Source of the DNA: Mesorhizobium sp. | Lineage (GTDB): Bacteria > Pseudomonadota > Alphaproteobacteria > Rhizobiales > Rhizobiaceae | Assembly (NCBI RefSeq): GCF_004963255.1 | Contig: NZ_SUGA01000016.1 | Coordinates: 1-64,000 of the forward strand | Direction of reading: 5' to 3' | DNA length: 64,000 nt | Shown here: positions 33,735 to 43,870 of the stretch, one piece after another | Layout of the letters: every line of letters begins with the position of its first letter | How positions within the stretch are numbered: the stretch's first letter is position 1 | Translations under genes and position numbers: made by a program | The notes under the pieces: generated by a model | Database searches by the model: none | What the model was told of the DNA's origin: nothing | Seen by the model: the letters and a program-made list of their open reading frames with translations, nothing else

Positions 33735-34538
33735 TTAAAGCCGATCCGGCTTGCGGATGAAGGCGGCGCCGAGGATCGGGCCGGGCATGCCGTCCTTGCC
33801 GACCGACTGCAGCAGCACCGCGCAGCCGCCCTTCTTGGCGATCTCGGTCATCGGCAATTCGTAACGCTGGGCCTTGCCGTGCCACATGCCGGCGGTCTGG
33901 ATGTCGGAAACTGCGTTCCAGTAGGTCAGGCTGCGGCCGCTGTTCTCGCCCTGGCCAATCTTCACCATCTGCGGCGGATCGAAATAGACGATCACCACAT
34001 GGGCATCCGCCGGGCCGTTGCCGGCATCGCCCGCGTCGATCATGACACGGTCGCTGGTGCGGCTCACTTTGATGGCGACCCGCATGCCTTCGCCGGTCCT
34101 GTCCATCCGGGCCAAGGCGCCGTCGACATCCTTGCGGCTGGCACCGTTGACGTGGCTGCGGCCGTTGATGACGGCTTGCGGCGTATAGACCGAGCGGCTG
34201 CCGAAGGCGCGCATATAGTCATATTGCCGCTCGGTGTTCTCCTTGGTGCTCAGCGTGTCCTGCCAGCCGAGATAGTCCCAGTAATTGACGTGGTAGGCGA
34301 GCGCGATGATGTTGTCCTTGCCGGCGAGCTCGGCGAAGAACTCGTCCGCCGGCGGACAGGAACTGCAGCCCTGGCTGGTGAACAATTCGACCACGCCCAA
34401 GGGCCTGGCGATTTGGGGGTTGTCGGCCTGGGACTTGTCGGTCGCGGCCTTCTCAGGCTCGGCTGGCAGGGCCACGCCGCCCAACGCCGTAAGGGCCAGC
34501 GCTGCTGCCGCAAGCCGCAATCGTCCTCGAAATGCCAT
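33735..34538 (-). CDS. DUF1223 thioredoxin-fold exported protein
   Basis: A 267-residue exported protein. The N-terminal hydrophobic stretch (5-26) is a signal peptide. A thioredoxin-like active site CSSC is at 58-61 within ELFTSQGCSSCPPADEF, and cis-Pro region TPQAVINGR lies downstream. DUF1223 proteins are of unknown substrate, probably disulfide-related. It lies next to acnA, an arrangement common in rhizobia, and is separated from acnA by repeat DNA. Confidence 0.88.
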   Translation of the reverse strand: MAFRGRLRLAAAALALTALGGVALPAEPEKAATDKSQADNPQIARPLGVVELFTSQGCSSCPPADEFFAELAGKDNIIALAYHVNYWDYLGWQDTLSTKENTERQYDYMRAFGSRSVYTPQAVINGRSHVNGASRKDVDGALARMDRTGEGMRVAIKVSRTSDRVMIDAGDAGNGPADAHVVIVYFDPPQMVKIGQGENSGRSLTYWNAVSDIQTAGMWHGKAQRYELPMTEIAKKGGCAVLLQSVGKDGMPGPILGAAFIRKPDRL

Positions 34539-35055
34539 GACTTTTCCAATTCCCGCCGGTGACGCCGGCTTTGTTCTGATTGCTAAAATATGTGGCAGAA
34601 GCGGCGGTCAACGGGAAGTCACGTTGCGGTGAAATTTTTGCTGTTTCAGCCGCAGGTAAGGGCCCAATAGGAGAGCGGTTGCATTTCAAGGCGCGGTTCG
34701 ATCGGGGAGCAGCATCCGAACCACGTGGCAAACTCTCCTGACCTCCGTCGATCTTTATTGCGAACGGACGGACCAAGACTTTGGGCGGAGCCGGCTAATG
34801 CTTTGACCAACCTGGCTTTCATTGCCGCGGGACTGTAGGGCGTCCGGCAAGTGCGGCAATACAGGATCGGCAGCTTCGCCGAGCTGCTGGCCTGGTGGTG
34901 GTCGCGATCGGCATCGGCTCGACGGGCTGATGCTGGCGGTGCTGCTGGCCGCGACGGCGGGGTTTGGAAAGCAAGGGCAGTAGGGCAGTAGGGCAGTAGG
35001 GCAGTAGGGAGTGTCTTTCCCTACTCCCTTACTGCCCTACTCCCTTATTCCCCTA
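34539..35055. other. Non-coding region with an acnA-proximal hairpin repeat
   Basis: No intact gene. The first 250 bases should contain the DUF1223 promoter. Around 34890-34975 short hydrophobic reading in two frames (VVVAIGIGS, then LMLAVLLAATAGFG) hints at the decayed end of a membrane protein gene, weakly. The tandem inverted repeat at 34975-35058 closes the region. Confidence 0.5.

Positions 35056-35058
<3 letters not shown>
34975..35058. repeat. Inverted repeat of tandem TAGGGCAG units at the acnA stop codon
   Basis: The left arm is about four tandem copies of TAGGGCAG, the right arm their reverse complement with variants (CCCTACTCCCTTACTG). The loop TGTCTTTCCC is the complement of the GGGAAAGACA core in the copy at 57660-57757. 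On the acnA strand the element begins at the stop codon itself (TAATAGGGG). It should form a long RNA hairpin in the acnA mRNA end. Confidence 0.85.
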
Positions 35059-37743
<2,685 letters not shown>

Positions 37744-38024
37744 GTGCGATCCGTCCTTGTCTGTTCAGCCTGAAAGGGAACGGACGCCGATGGCATGCAA
37801 TCACGCGCAAAGGTGCGGGTACGGCCATTTCCGCTGTCCGCTCCCAAGCAACCCGAGCCGTTCAAGGCGGCGCGTGCGCTGGTTCGGCGCTAATTCTGTT
37901 CCCGCGCCGACCGCTGGCACGGATGAACCGCATATAGAGAATTTCCTGGAATAGTTCTAGACAGACAAAAGGCAAATTTGTGCGATGCGGCGACGGCCGC
38001 GAAACGGTGCTTTCGGAACGGGCA
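37744..38024. other. Divergent promoter region of acnA and ccmA
   Basis: About 280 bases with no supported gene. It must hold promoters for acnA (minus) and the ccm genes (plus). An AT-rich tract CATATAGAGAATTTCC near 37930 precedes ccmA, but no confident -35/-10 assignment was made. Confidence 0.5.
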
Positions 38025-38636
38025 ATGATGCGGCTGATCGCCGAAAATCTGGGCGGCGAGCGCGGCGGCGAGGCGGTTTTTTCCGGCATCGGCTTTGCGC
38101 TCGACCAGGGCGAGGCGCTCATCGTCACCGGGCCGAACGGCTCGGGCAAATCGACCCTGCTGAGGGTAGTCGCCGGGCTGCTGCCGGTTGCCGCGGGCAA
38201 GGTGCTGGTCGAAGGCGGCGGCGAGGCTTTCCCGACGGTCGCCTCCGCCTCGCATTATCTCGGCCATCTCAACGCGATGAAGACGGCGCTCAGCGTCGAG
38301 GAGAATCTCGGCTTCTGGCGGGCCCTCCAGGGCGAACCGGCATTGAGCGTCGAAGACGCGCTGGAGACTGTGGCGCTCGGCGGGCTTGGGCATCTGCCCT
38401 TCGGCTATCTGTCGACCGGGCAAAGGCGGCGGGTGTCGATCGCCAAGCTTCTGGTCAGCCATAGACCGGTATGGCTGCTGGATGAGCCGACGGCGGGGCT
38501 GGACAAGGCTTCGGAGGAGCGGTTCGCGGGGCTGATGCGGGGCCATCTCGAGGGCGGAGGGATCGTGGTGGCGGCGACGCATCTGCCGCTGGGGCTGGAG
38601 GGGGCGCGCGAGCTGCAAATGAAGGTAGGTCATTGA
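38025..38636 (+). CDS. ccmA: Cytochrome c biogenesis heme exporter ATPase CcmA
   Basis: A 203-residue ABC ATPase of the CcmABCD heme-handling complex in cytochrome c maturation. Walker A GPNGSGKST is at 36-44 from ATG 38025, the signature-like LSTGQRRRVSIA lies after residue 130 and Walker B is WLLDEPTAGLD. The listed frame begins with a GTG at 37980; the ATG at 38025 (MMRLIAENL) has GGAACGGG just upstream and fits family length better. It is followed by ccmB after a repeat insertion. Confidence 0.92.
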   Translation: MMRLIAENLGGERGGEAVFSGIGFALDQGEALIVTGPNGSGKSTLLRVVAGLLPVAAGKVLVEGGGEAFPTVASASHYLGHLNAMKTALSVEENLGFWRALQGEPALSVEDALETVALGGLGHLPFGYLSTGQRRRVSIAKLLVSHRPVWLLDEPTAGLDKASEERFAGLMRGHLEGGGIVVAATHLPLGLEGARELQMKVGH

Positions 38637-38651
38637 TGTCGGTGCTCTACG

Positions 38652-38811
38652 GCGCCCCCCTCTGGCCTGCCGGCCATCTCCCCCACTTGGGGGGAGATTG
38701 GCAGCTTCGGCGCCCCGCTCACCCTGCCAAGGTTAGTGATTGGCGAAATCGTCTGCGACGGCTGATCTCCCCCCTTGTGGGGGAGATGCCCGGCAGGGCA
38801 GAGGGGGGCGC
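38652..38811. repeat. 160-bp element with 35-bp terminal inverted repeats between ccmA and ccmB
   Basis: Arms 38652-38686 and 38777-38811 are near-perfect inverted copies (GCGCCCCCCTCTG ... CATCTCCCCCAC). The middle has a second C-run/G-run hairpin (CTCCCCCCTTGTGGGGGAG). It has a MITE-like or REP-like shape and separates ccmA from ccmB by 211 bases, where these genes are normally almost adjacent. Confidence 0.75.
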
Positions 38812-38847
38812 GAAGGAACGCAAACCCTGCAAAGGGATCACGACGTA

Positions 38848-39513
38848 ATGTGGGCCCTCTTCCTCCGCGACATCCGCCTTTCCATCCGTGCCGGCGGCGG
38901 CGCGCTGGTCGGCGTCATCTTCTTTCTCGCCGTCATCGTCACCATACCGTTCGGCGTCGGGCCCGACCTCAATCTTCTGTCGCGCATCGGCCCGGCGATC
39001 CTGTGGATCGCGGCGCTGCTCGCCTGCCTGCTCGGGCTCGACCGGCTCTTCCAGGCCGACCGGGAGGACGGCTCGCTTGATCTTCTTGTCCTCAACGGCG
39101 ACCGGCACATGCTGGCGCTGACGGTGCTGACGAAATGCCTGGCGCATTGGGCGGGCAGCGTGTTGCCGCTGGTTATCGCCGCTCCTTTGCTCGGCCTGTT
39201 CATGAACATGGAGCCGCTGGGCATCGGCGCCACGGCGCTGACGCTGCTCATCGGCACGCCGGCCATCACCTTCATCGGCGCGGCGGGTGCGGCGGTAGCC
39301 GTGGCGCTGCCGCGCGGCGGGCTGCTGATTTCGGTGCTGGTGCTGCCGCTCACCATTCCGGTGCTGATCTTCGGCGTTTCGGCAAGCTATGGCGCCGTCG
39401 CCGATCCGGCGCCGTTCCTGCAGCCCTTCCTCATTCTTGCCGCGCTGACATTGTTTCTTGCGGTGGTCGGGCCCCTGGCGGCGGCGCTGGCCCTGCGGCA
39501 CGGGACGGACTGA
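38848..39513 (+). CDS. ccmB: Heme exporter permease CcmB
   Basis: A 221-residue membrane protein with six transmembrane segments, the permease partner of CcmA. Conserved segments: LFLRDIRLSIRAGG at the start, LDRLFQADREDGSLDLL and VLPLTIPVLIFG. The ATG at 38848 gives standard length; upstream reading to 38740 covers repeat DNA. Its stop TGA overlaps an ATG at 39513 that opens only a 21-codon frame. Confidence 0.93.
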   Translation: MWALFLRDIRLSIRAGGGALVGVIFFLAVIVTIPFGVGPDLNLLSRIGPAILWIAALLACLLGLDRLFQADREDGSLDLLVLNGDRHMLALTVLTKCLAHWAGSVLPLVIAAPLLGLFMNMEPLGIGATALTLLIGTPAITFIGAAGAAVAVALPRGGLLISVLVLPLTIPVLIFGVSASYGAVADPAPFLQPFLILAALTLFLAVVGPLAAALALRHGTD

Positions 39514-39731
39514 TGCGACAAGGACGTTCATTTCGCTGCGGCGCCGAGACAATTGCGGGAAATCCGCGGCGGGGCTAGACCAATCCACGAAAAGCGCGAG
39601 CGGTTTTTCCGTCAGGAATTGCGTCAGAACAAGGAAATGGAGCGGATCACTGTCTCTATCAGACGGTGAAACGCTCAGAGGAAAGACATGATCGAAACGA
39701 CTGGCATGACGGAGAATGGGGAGCGGTCGAC
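39514..39731. other. Short intergenic gap where ccmC would be expected
   Basis: In rhizobia ccmB is normally followed by ccmC (about 250 codons) and ccmD. Here only 218 bases separate ccmB from ccmD. The gap holds a 21-codon frame (39513-39578) opening at the ccmB stop, a dispersed repeat (39575-39625) and, after an AGAGGAAAG ribosome site, a 15-codon frame (39687-39734) that overlaps the ccmD start as ATGA. No ccmC motif is recognised. Confidence 0.7.
39575..39625. repeat. Dispersed repeat (AATTGCGTC/GGTTTTTCCG type)
   Basis: This stretch is similar, as the reverse complement, to 43819-43870 (GCAATTCCGGACGGAAAACCG). The shared core includes GAAAAG, CGGTTTTTCCG and GGAATTGCG. It occupies the space expected for ccmC. 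Confidence 0.55.
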
Positions 39732-39905
39732 ATGAGCGCGCACGCCCTGTTCGTCACCGCCGCCTATGCCATCACGGCGATCGTGTTGGCCGGGCTGATC
39801 GGCTGGATCCTGCTCGACCAGCGGGCGCGCAAGCGCGAGCTCGCGGCGCTGGAAGCAGCCGGTGTGCGCAGGCGTTCGGACAAATCCGGAGCGGCAAAGC
39901 CATGA
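39732..39905 (+). CDS. ccmD: Heme exporter protein CcmD
   Basis: A 57-residue single-helix protein that stabilises CcmE-CcmABC interaction in cytochrome c maturation. One transmembrane segment is at about 6-28 (ALFVTAAYAITAIVLAGLIGW), followed by a basic cytoplasmic stretch RARKRELAALEAAGVRRRS, as usual for CcmD. It starts at ATG 39732 and overlaps ccmG by ATGA. Confidence 0.88.
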   Translation: MSAHALFVTAAYAITAIVLAGLIGWILLDQRARKRELAALEAAGVRRRSDKSGAAKP

Positions 39906-40480
39906 GCACCGGGACCGAAGCTCCGGCGCCGCGCCGCCGCCTGTTCGTGCTTTTGCCGCTGCTGGTGTTCCTGGGGCTGGCGGGGCTGTTCCTGTCGCAG
40001 CTTCTGTCGGGCCGCGATGTTGCCGAGATCCCCTCGGCGCTGATCGGCCTGCCGGCGCCGCAGACCAGCTTGCCGCCGCTGGAAGGGGTGAACCTGCCAG
40101 GGCTCGATTCCAAAAGCTTTGCCGGCAAGGTGACGCTGGTCAATGTGTTCGCGTCCTGGTGCGCGCCGTGCCGCGAAGAGCATCCGGTTCTGCTTGGCCT
40201 GTCGCAGGACAAGCGCTTCACGCTTGCGGCGCTGAATTACAAGGACCAGCCGGAAAACGCCCGCCGCTTCCTCGGCGATCTCGGCAATCCCTATCAGGCC
40301 ATCGGCGTCGATCCGGCCGGACGCGCGGCGATCGACTGGGGCGTGTATGGCGTGCCGGAAACCTTCGTCATCGGCAAGGACGGCAAGATCGCCTACAAGC
40401 ATGTCGGGCCGCTGACACCCGACTCCGTGAGGACTTTGCTGTTGCCGCAGATCGAAAAGGCCTTGGCTGCGCCGGGTTGA
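39902..40480 (+). CDS. ccmG: Thiol:disulfide interchange protein CcmG (CycY/DsbE)
   Basis: A 192-residue membrane-anchored thioredoxin-fold protein in the periplasm that helps reduce apocytochrome c heme-binding cysteines. It has an N-terminal anchor at about 13-34 and the active site WCAPC at 86-90, followed by the cis-Pro motif GVPETFVIG. The start overlaps the ccmD stop by four bases, indicating coupling. Length is normal. Confidence 0.95.
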   Translation: MSTGTEAPAPRRRLFVLLPLLVFLGLAGLFLSQLLSGRDVAEIPSALIGLPAPQTSLPPLEGVNLPGLDSKSFAGKVTLVNVFASWCAPCREEHPVLLGLSQDKRFTLAALNYKDQPENARRFLGDLGNPYQAIGVDPAGRAAIDWGVYGVPETFVIGKDGKIAYKHVGPLTPDSVRTLLLPQIEKALAAPG

Positions 40481-40481
40481 C

Positions 40482-40622
40482 GCCCCCTCATCCGGCCGCT
40501 TCGCCCCCGAGGGGAGAAGAGGTCGGCGCCGGCGCTTACCTGCTCCTCTCCTCTCGGGGAGAGGTCGGATTGCCCCGAATTGCCCTTCGCAATTCGGTTG
40601 GCGATCCGGGTGAGGGGGAATT
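40482..40622. repeat. Dispersed palindromic element after ccmG
   Basis: CCCCCTCATCCGGCCGCTTCG is mirrored by CCGGGTGAGGGGGA at the right end. Inside are hairpins CCCCGAGGGGAGAAGAGG/CCTCTCCTCTCGGGG and GAATTGCCCTTCGCAATTC. It begins two bases after the ccmG stop codon. Confidence 0.7.
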
Positions 40623-40640
40623 GCCCTCGACCGAAAACGC

Positions 40641-40805
40641 TCAGCCGTAGATCTGCTTGCGGATCTGATAGAGCATCTCGGAACGGTCGGCGCGCAGATC
40701 GGCGAGATCGCGGCCGGACAGGTTCTCGATTTCGGCGACGAGGCGGTTGTACTGACGGCGCTTGGCGATGCTGGCGCGAGCGCGGGAAACAAGATTGTCG
40801 AACAT
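40641..40805 (-). CDS. DUF1127 family small protein
   Basis: A 54-residue basic protein with the DUF1127 (YjiS-like) motif LVAEIENLSGRDLADLRADRS. Arg-rich DUF1127 proteins in rhizobia and Rhodobacter bind RNA or influence phosphate and stress responses. The length is normal. It starts at the ATG at 40805; an in-frame extension to 40907 is less likely. A large inverted repeat lies upstream at 40877-40916. Confidence 0.88.
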   Translation of the reverse strand: MFDNLVSRARASIAKRRQYNRLVAEIENLSGRDLADLRADRSEMLYQIRKQIYG

Positions 40806-41097
40806 GACAGGGTTCCTTTCATGCCGCACTGCTGCGGCCGGTTGTTCCTCCCTGACAATTGCGAGCATGACATAGGAATGGTGCGTTGCAAAAGAAAGAT
40901 GTTGCAATGCACCATTGCAGCCAGCGCATAGCCGGTTAACCGCGGGCTAGCGGGCCCATGCATTCGGCATGGCGGCCTTTGGCGCGCGCTTCACGCAGTC
41001 TCATCCGTTTTGTCATACAAATTACAGGCCTGCCGTCTTGCCAGAATGACCGCGGGCTGGCTTGATCCGCCCGTCACCTGATGCCGGGAGGAAACGC
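40806..41097. other. Divergent intergenic region
   Basis: No gene. It carries the inverted repeat at 40877-40916 and the promoters of the DUF1127 gene (minus) and the SMP-30 gene (plus). A weak minus-strand promoter could be TTTCTT, 17 bases, TATGTC, overlapping the left arm of the repeat. Confidence 0.5.
40877..40916. promoter_or_regulatory. Operator-like inverted repeat upstream of the DUF1127 gene
   Basis: Arms AATGGTGCGTTGCAA (40877-40891) and TTGCAATGCACCATT (40902-40916) match at 14 of 15 positions, with a 10-base spacer AAGAAAGATG. The size and symmetry suggest binding of a dimeric or tetrameric regulator near the DUF1127 promoter. Confidence 0.55.
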
Positions 41098-42018
41098 ATG
41101 GCGGCCGCTGACTATTACGAAATTCTCGATCCGCGCTTCGCGCGCCTGTTCAACGGCAGCGCGCAGGTGGAAAAGCTGTTCACCGGATGCCGTTGGGCGG
41201 AAGGGCCGGCCTGGTTCGCCGCCGGCCGCTATGTCGTCTGGTCCGACATCCCGAACAACCGCATGCTGCGCTATGACGAGACCGACGGCAGCGTCAGCGT
41301 GTTCCGCCAGCCCTCCGGCAATTCCAACGGCAACACGGTCGACCGGCAGGGCCGGCTGGTGACCTGCGAGCATTCCGGCCGCCGCGTCAGCCGCACGGAA
41401 TTCGACGGCTCGATCAGCACCATCGCCGACAAATGGAAAGGCAAGCGGCTGAACTCGCCCAACGACGTGGTGGTGCGTTCCGACGGCTCGATCTGGTTCA
41501 CCGATCCGAGCTACGGCATCGACACCGACTATGAAGGCGACAAGGCGGAAAGCGAGATCGGCGCCTGCAATGTCTACCGGGTCGATCCGGAGACCGGCGA
41601 TGTCGAGGCCGTCATCACCGACATGGTGCGGCCGAACGGGCTCGCCTTCTCGCTGGACGAAAGCCTGCTCTATGTCGCCGACACCGGCCGCACGCATGGC
41701 GAGAAGAACCCGGCGCATATACGCGTCTTCACTGTCGGCAAGCACGGCAAGAAGGTTTCGGGCGGCAAGGTCTTCGCCGACTGTACCGCCGGCCTGTTCG
41801 ACGGCTTCCGGCTCGATTCCGACGGGCGCATCTGGACAAGCGCTGCCGACGGTATCCATTGCTACGACCCGGACGGCACGCTGATCGGCAAGGTCAAGGT
41901 GCCGGAAGTGACCGCCAACTGCGTGTTCGGCGGCAACAAGCTGAACTGCCTCTACATCGCCGGCACCACCTCGCTCTACGTGGTGCGGCTGATGGTGAAC
42001 GGGGCGAAGACTTATTGA
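41098..42018 (+). CDS. SMP-30/gluconolactonase/LRE family protein
   Basis: A 306-residue six-bladed beta-propeller lactonase. Signature stretches are CRWAEGPAWF (metal-binding Glu), NGNTVDRQGRLVTCEHSGRR and NSPNDVVVRSDGSIWFTDPSYG, with later RPNGLAFSLDESLLYVAD. Family members hydrolyse sugar lactones such as gluconolactone using a divalent metal. The ATG at 41098 follows GGGAGGAAAC and is preferred over 41062. The exact substrate is not known. Confidence 0.9.
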   Translation: MAAADYYEILDPRFARLFNGSAQVEKLFTGCRWAEGPAWFAAGRYVVWSDIPNNRMLRYDETDGSVSVFRQPSGNSNGNTVDRQGRLVTCEHSGRRVSRTEFDGSISTIADKWKGKRLNSPNDVVVRSDGSIWFTDPSYGIDTDYEGDKAESEIGACNVYRVDPETGDVEAVITDMVRPNGLAFSLDESLLYVADTGRTHGEKNPAHIRVFTVGKHGKKVSGGKVFADCTAGLFDGFRLDSDGRIWTSAADGIHCYDPDGTLIGKVKVPEVTANCVFGGNKLNCLYIAGTTSLYVVRLMVNGAKTY

Positions 42019-42177
42019 GACTGCTCAAGGCGCTTCTCTGGCCTTTGCTCGCCTTTCTGCGCATTCCCGCAGCGCCCGCCGCGCTGCGGTTCCCGCAACC
42101 AACGCCATCCGCTTTGCCGGAGCGAATTGCCAAACCGTCGCCTGACGCCAACCGGCACAACCCAAGGGGAGGACATC

Positions 42178-42384
42178 ATGCCATTCGTCAACATCCGCAT
42201 CGTCAAGGAAGTGATCGCCGCCGATCCGGCCGGCAAGAAGGCTGACATCGCCAAGAAGGTAACTTCGGCCATCATGGAGGCCACCGGGCTTGGCAACAAC
42301 GATGTCTGGGTGGTGTTCGAGGAGGTCAACGCCCGCGACTGGTATGTCGGCAAGACCGATGTCGAGACGCTGCGGAAGGGGTAG
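42178..42384 (+). CDS. 4-oxalocrotonate tautomerase family protein
   Basis: A 68-residue tautomerase with the catalytic N-terminal proline (MPFVNIRIV) exposed after removal of Met. An Arg pair is expected at the active site (RDW near residue 56). The Met-Pro start at 42178 is decisive over 42127. The GGGGAGGA ribosome site lies ten bases upstream. Role: keto-enol tautomerisation, substrate unknown. Confidence 0.88.
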   Translation: MPFVNIRIVKEVIAADPAGKKADIAKKVTSAIMEATGLGNNDVWVVFEEVNARDWYVGKTDVETLRKG

Positions 42385-42450
42385 GCTACAGTTCGAGTGC
42401 CTGCGCGGTCCTTCGGCGAGGGGCAGAGGTATGGGCGCTCCCCTCGCGTT

Positions 42451-42608
42451 CGTCATCCTCGGGCTTGACCCGAGGATCCATTCCGTGACTTTCGACGTCG
42501 AGCGCGACGGTGCAGAATTCTATAATCGCCGCAACGCCTTAGCGTCACGGAATGGATCCTAGGGTCTGCGCCGCGTCGCTTCGCTCCTTGCTTCGCCCTA
42601 GGATGACG
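42451..42608. repeat. 158-bp element with terminal inverted repeats (GTCATCCT family)
   Basis: CGTCATCCT (42451-42459) and AGGATGACG (42600-42608) are the terminal inverted repeats. The interior shows ATCCATTCCGTGAC mirrored by GTCACGGAATGGAT and a CTCGGGCTTGACCCGAG hairpin. Its right terminus supplies the last codons (TCG TCA TCC TAG) of the oxidoreductase gene on the minus strand. Related copy at 8405-8597. Confidence 0.75.
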
Positions 42609-43143
42609 AGGCTATGTTGGCGCGAATAAATCTTGCGAACCCCTGCACCGCATCGCGCATCGCCTGGCGGTTCGCATTCTCCGCCAGAATAGCCTCCACC
42701 TCCCCTAGCTTCTTGCCCAGCAGCGCGATCTCCAGTGTCTCCTCATACATCGCGAACGACATCGTCCGCATGATCTCGGCGAGCGCCGCCCGCGCGTAGA
42801 GCGAGCGGGGCGAGGCGTGGACCAGCATTGCCGGCTTGCCCACGGCGGCGTCGCGCGAGACCAGCCAGTCGAGCGCGTTCTTCATGCCGCCGGGCACGCC
42901 ATGCGCATATTCGGGGCAGGAGACGATGACGCCATCAGCGCGGGTGATCATCTCGATCAGGCGCGCCGCTTCGGGCGGCGTGCGCTCGCCCTCATCGTCG
43001 GGGTTGAAGATCGGCAGCCGGCCGAGCCCGTCATAGACCTGGACGCTACAGTCGTCAGGGGCATTGGCGGCCAGGGCGGCAAGCAGGGCCGAATTGGTCG
43101 ACGCGGCGCGCAGGCTGCCCGATATGGCGATGATTTCGATCAA
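42598..43143 (-). CDS. NADPH-dependent FMN reductase family protein
   Basis: A 181-residue flavodoxin-fold oxidoreductase (ArsH/ChrR/azoreductase-like). The FMN phosphate-binding loop is GSLRAASTNSALL at about 9-21, and CPEYAHGVPGGMKNALDW is the second FMN motif. Physiological substrate (quinone, chromate, flavin) is not known. The last codons and stop lie inside the terminal repeat of the element 42451-42608, so the C-terminus (IASSS) was probably reshaped by repeat insertion. Confidence 0.88.
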   Translation of the reverse strand: MIEIIAISGSLRAASTNSALLAALAANAPDDCSVQVYDGLGRLPIFNPDDEGERTPPEAARLIEMITRADGVIVSCPEYAHGVPGGMKNALDWLVSRDAAVGKPAMLVHASPRSLYARAALAEIMRTMSFAMYEETLEIALLGKKLGEVEAILAENANRQAMRDAVQGFARFIRANIASSS

Positions 43144-43179
43144 GGGAGACCGGACGAAGGGTTGAGTCGTCCCGGAAGC

Positions 43180-43800
43180 CTACCACATGGTCTGCCGGTA
43201 ATCGTCGTCCAGCTCGCGGTCGATCTCGCCGGCGCTTTCGCTCAGCGCCAGCTGGTCGCGGATGATCTGGCCGAGCGTCGGCAACATCGCGCGGTCGTAC
43301 CAGGTCTCGGGCTTCCAGAGATCGGAGCGCATGAAGGCCTTGGCGCAGTGCATGTAGGCGGCCTTGACGGTCACCACGATGACGCTCTGCGGCTCCTTGC
43401 CGTCGACCGCCAGGCGTTCGCGCAAGGTGGGATCGACGGTGATGCGGGCGTCGCCATTGACGCGCAGCGTCTCGTTCATGCCGGGGATCAGGAAGAGCAG
43501 CCCGACCGACGGGTTGCGGATGATGTTTTCCAGCGTGTCCAGCCGGTTGTTGCCGGGACGGTCTGGAATGGCGATGGTGTTGTTGTCGAGGATGGCGGTG
43601 AAGCCGGGCTTGTCGCCCTTGGGCGTCACGTCGGCATTGCCGGCGCCGTCGGAGGATCCGATCAGCACGAAGGGGCTCTTGCCGATGAAGGAGCGGCAAT
43701 GGCCGTCGAGGCTCTTCAGTTCCTTCCGGATCGAACCGTCGGTCGGCCGAGGCGTCTTGTAGATCGTCCTCAGCTCGTCATGCGTGGTGAGGAATTCCAT
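43180..43800 (-). CDS. Pyridoxamine 5'-phosphate oxidase family FMN-binding protein
   Basis: A 206-residue split-barrel flavin-binding protein of the PNPOx-like group (MSMEG_1061 type). Seen: FIGKSPFVLIGSSDGAGNADVTPKGD, the nucleotide-binding FTAILDNNTIAIPDRPGNNR, and NPSVGLLFLIPGMNETLRVNG. Such proteins use FMN or F420 in oxidoreductions, often with an unknown substrate. The ATG at 43800 (MEFLTTH) is chosen over 43848, which lies in repeat DNA. Confidence 0.85.
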   Translation of the reverse strand: MEFLTTHDELRTIYKTPRPTDGSIRKELKSLDGHCRSFIGKSPFVLIGSSDGAGNADVTPKGDKPGFTAILDNNTIAIPDRPGNNRLDTLENIIRNPSVGLLFLIPGMNETLRVNGDARITVDPTLRERLAVDGKEPQSVIVVTVKAAYMHCAKAFMRSDLWKPETWYDRAMLPTLGQIIRDQLALSESAGEIDRELDDDYRQTMW

Positions 43801-43818
43801 GTCGCCCCCTCTTATTCT

Positions 43819-43870
43819 GGCGCAATTCCGGACGGAAAACCGCGTCACACTTTTCCTGGAATTGCTTTAG
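43819..43870. repeat. Dispersed repeat at the yciB stop codon
   Basis: GCGCAATTCCGGACGGAAAACCG followed by TTTTCCTGGAATTG is the reverse complement of the repeat in the ccm gap (39575-39625). Its right end contains the yciB stop codon (43867-43869). Confidence 0.5.

Noticed and set aside
34880..34980. Possible decayed membrane protein gene
   Set aside because: Only two short hydrophobic stretches in different frames; too little for a pseudogene call.
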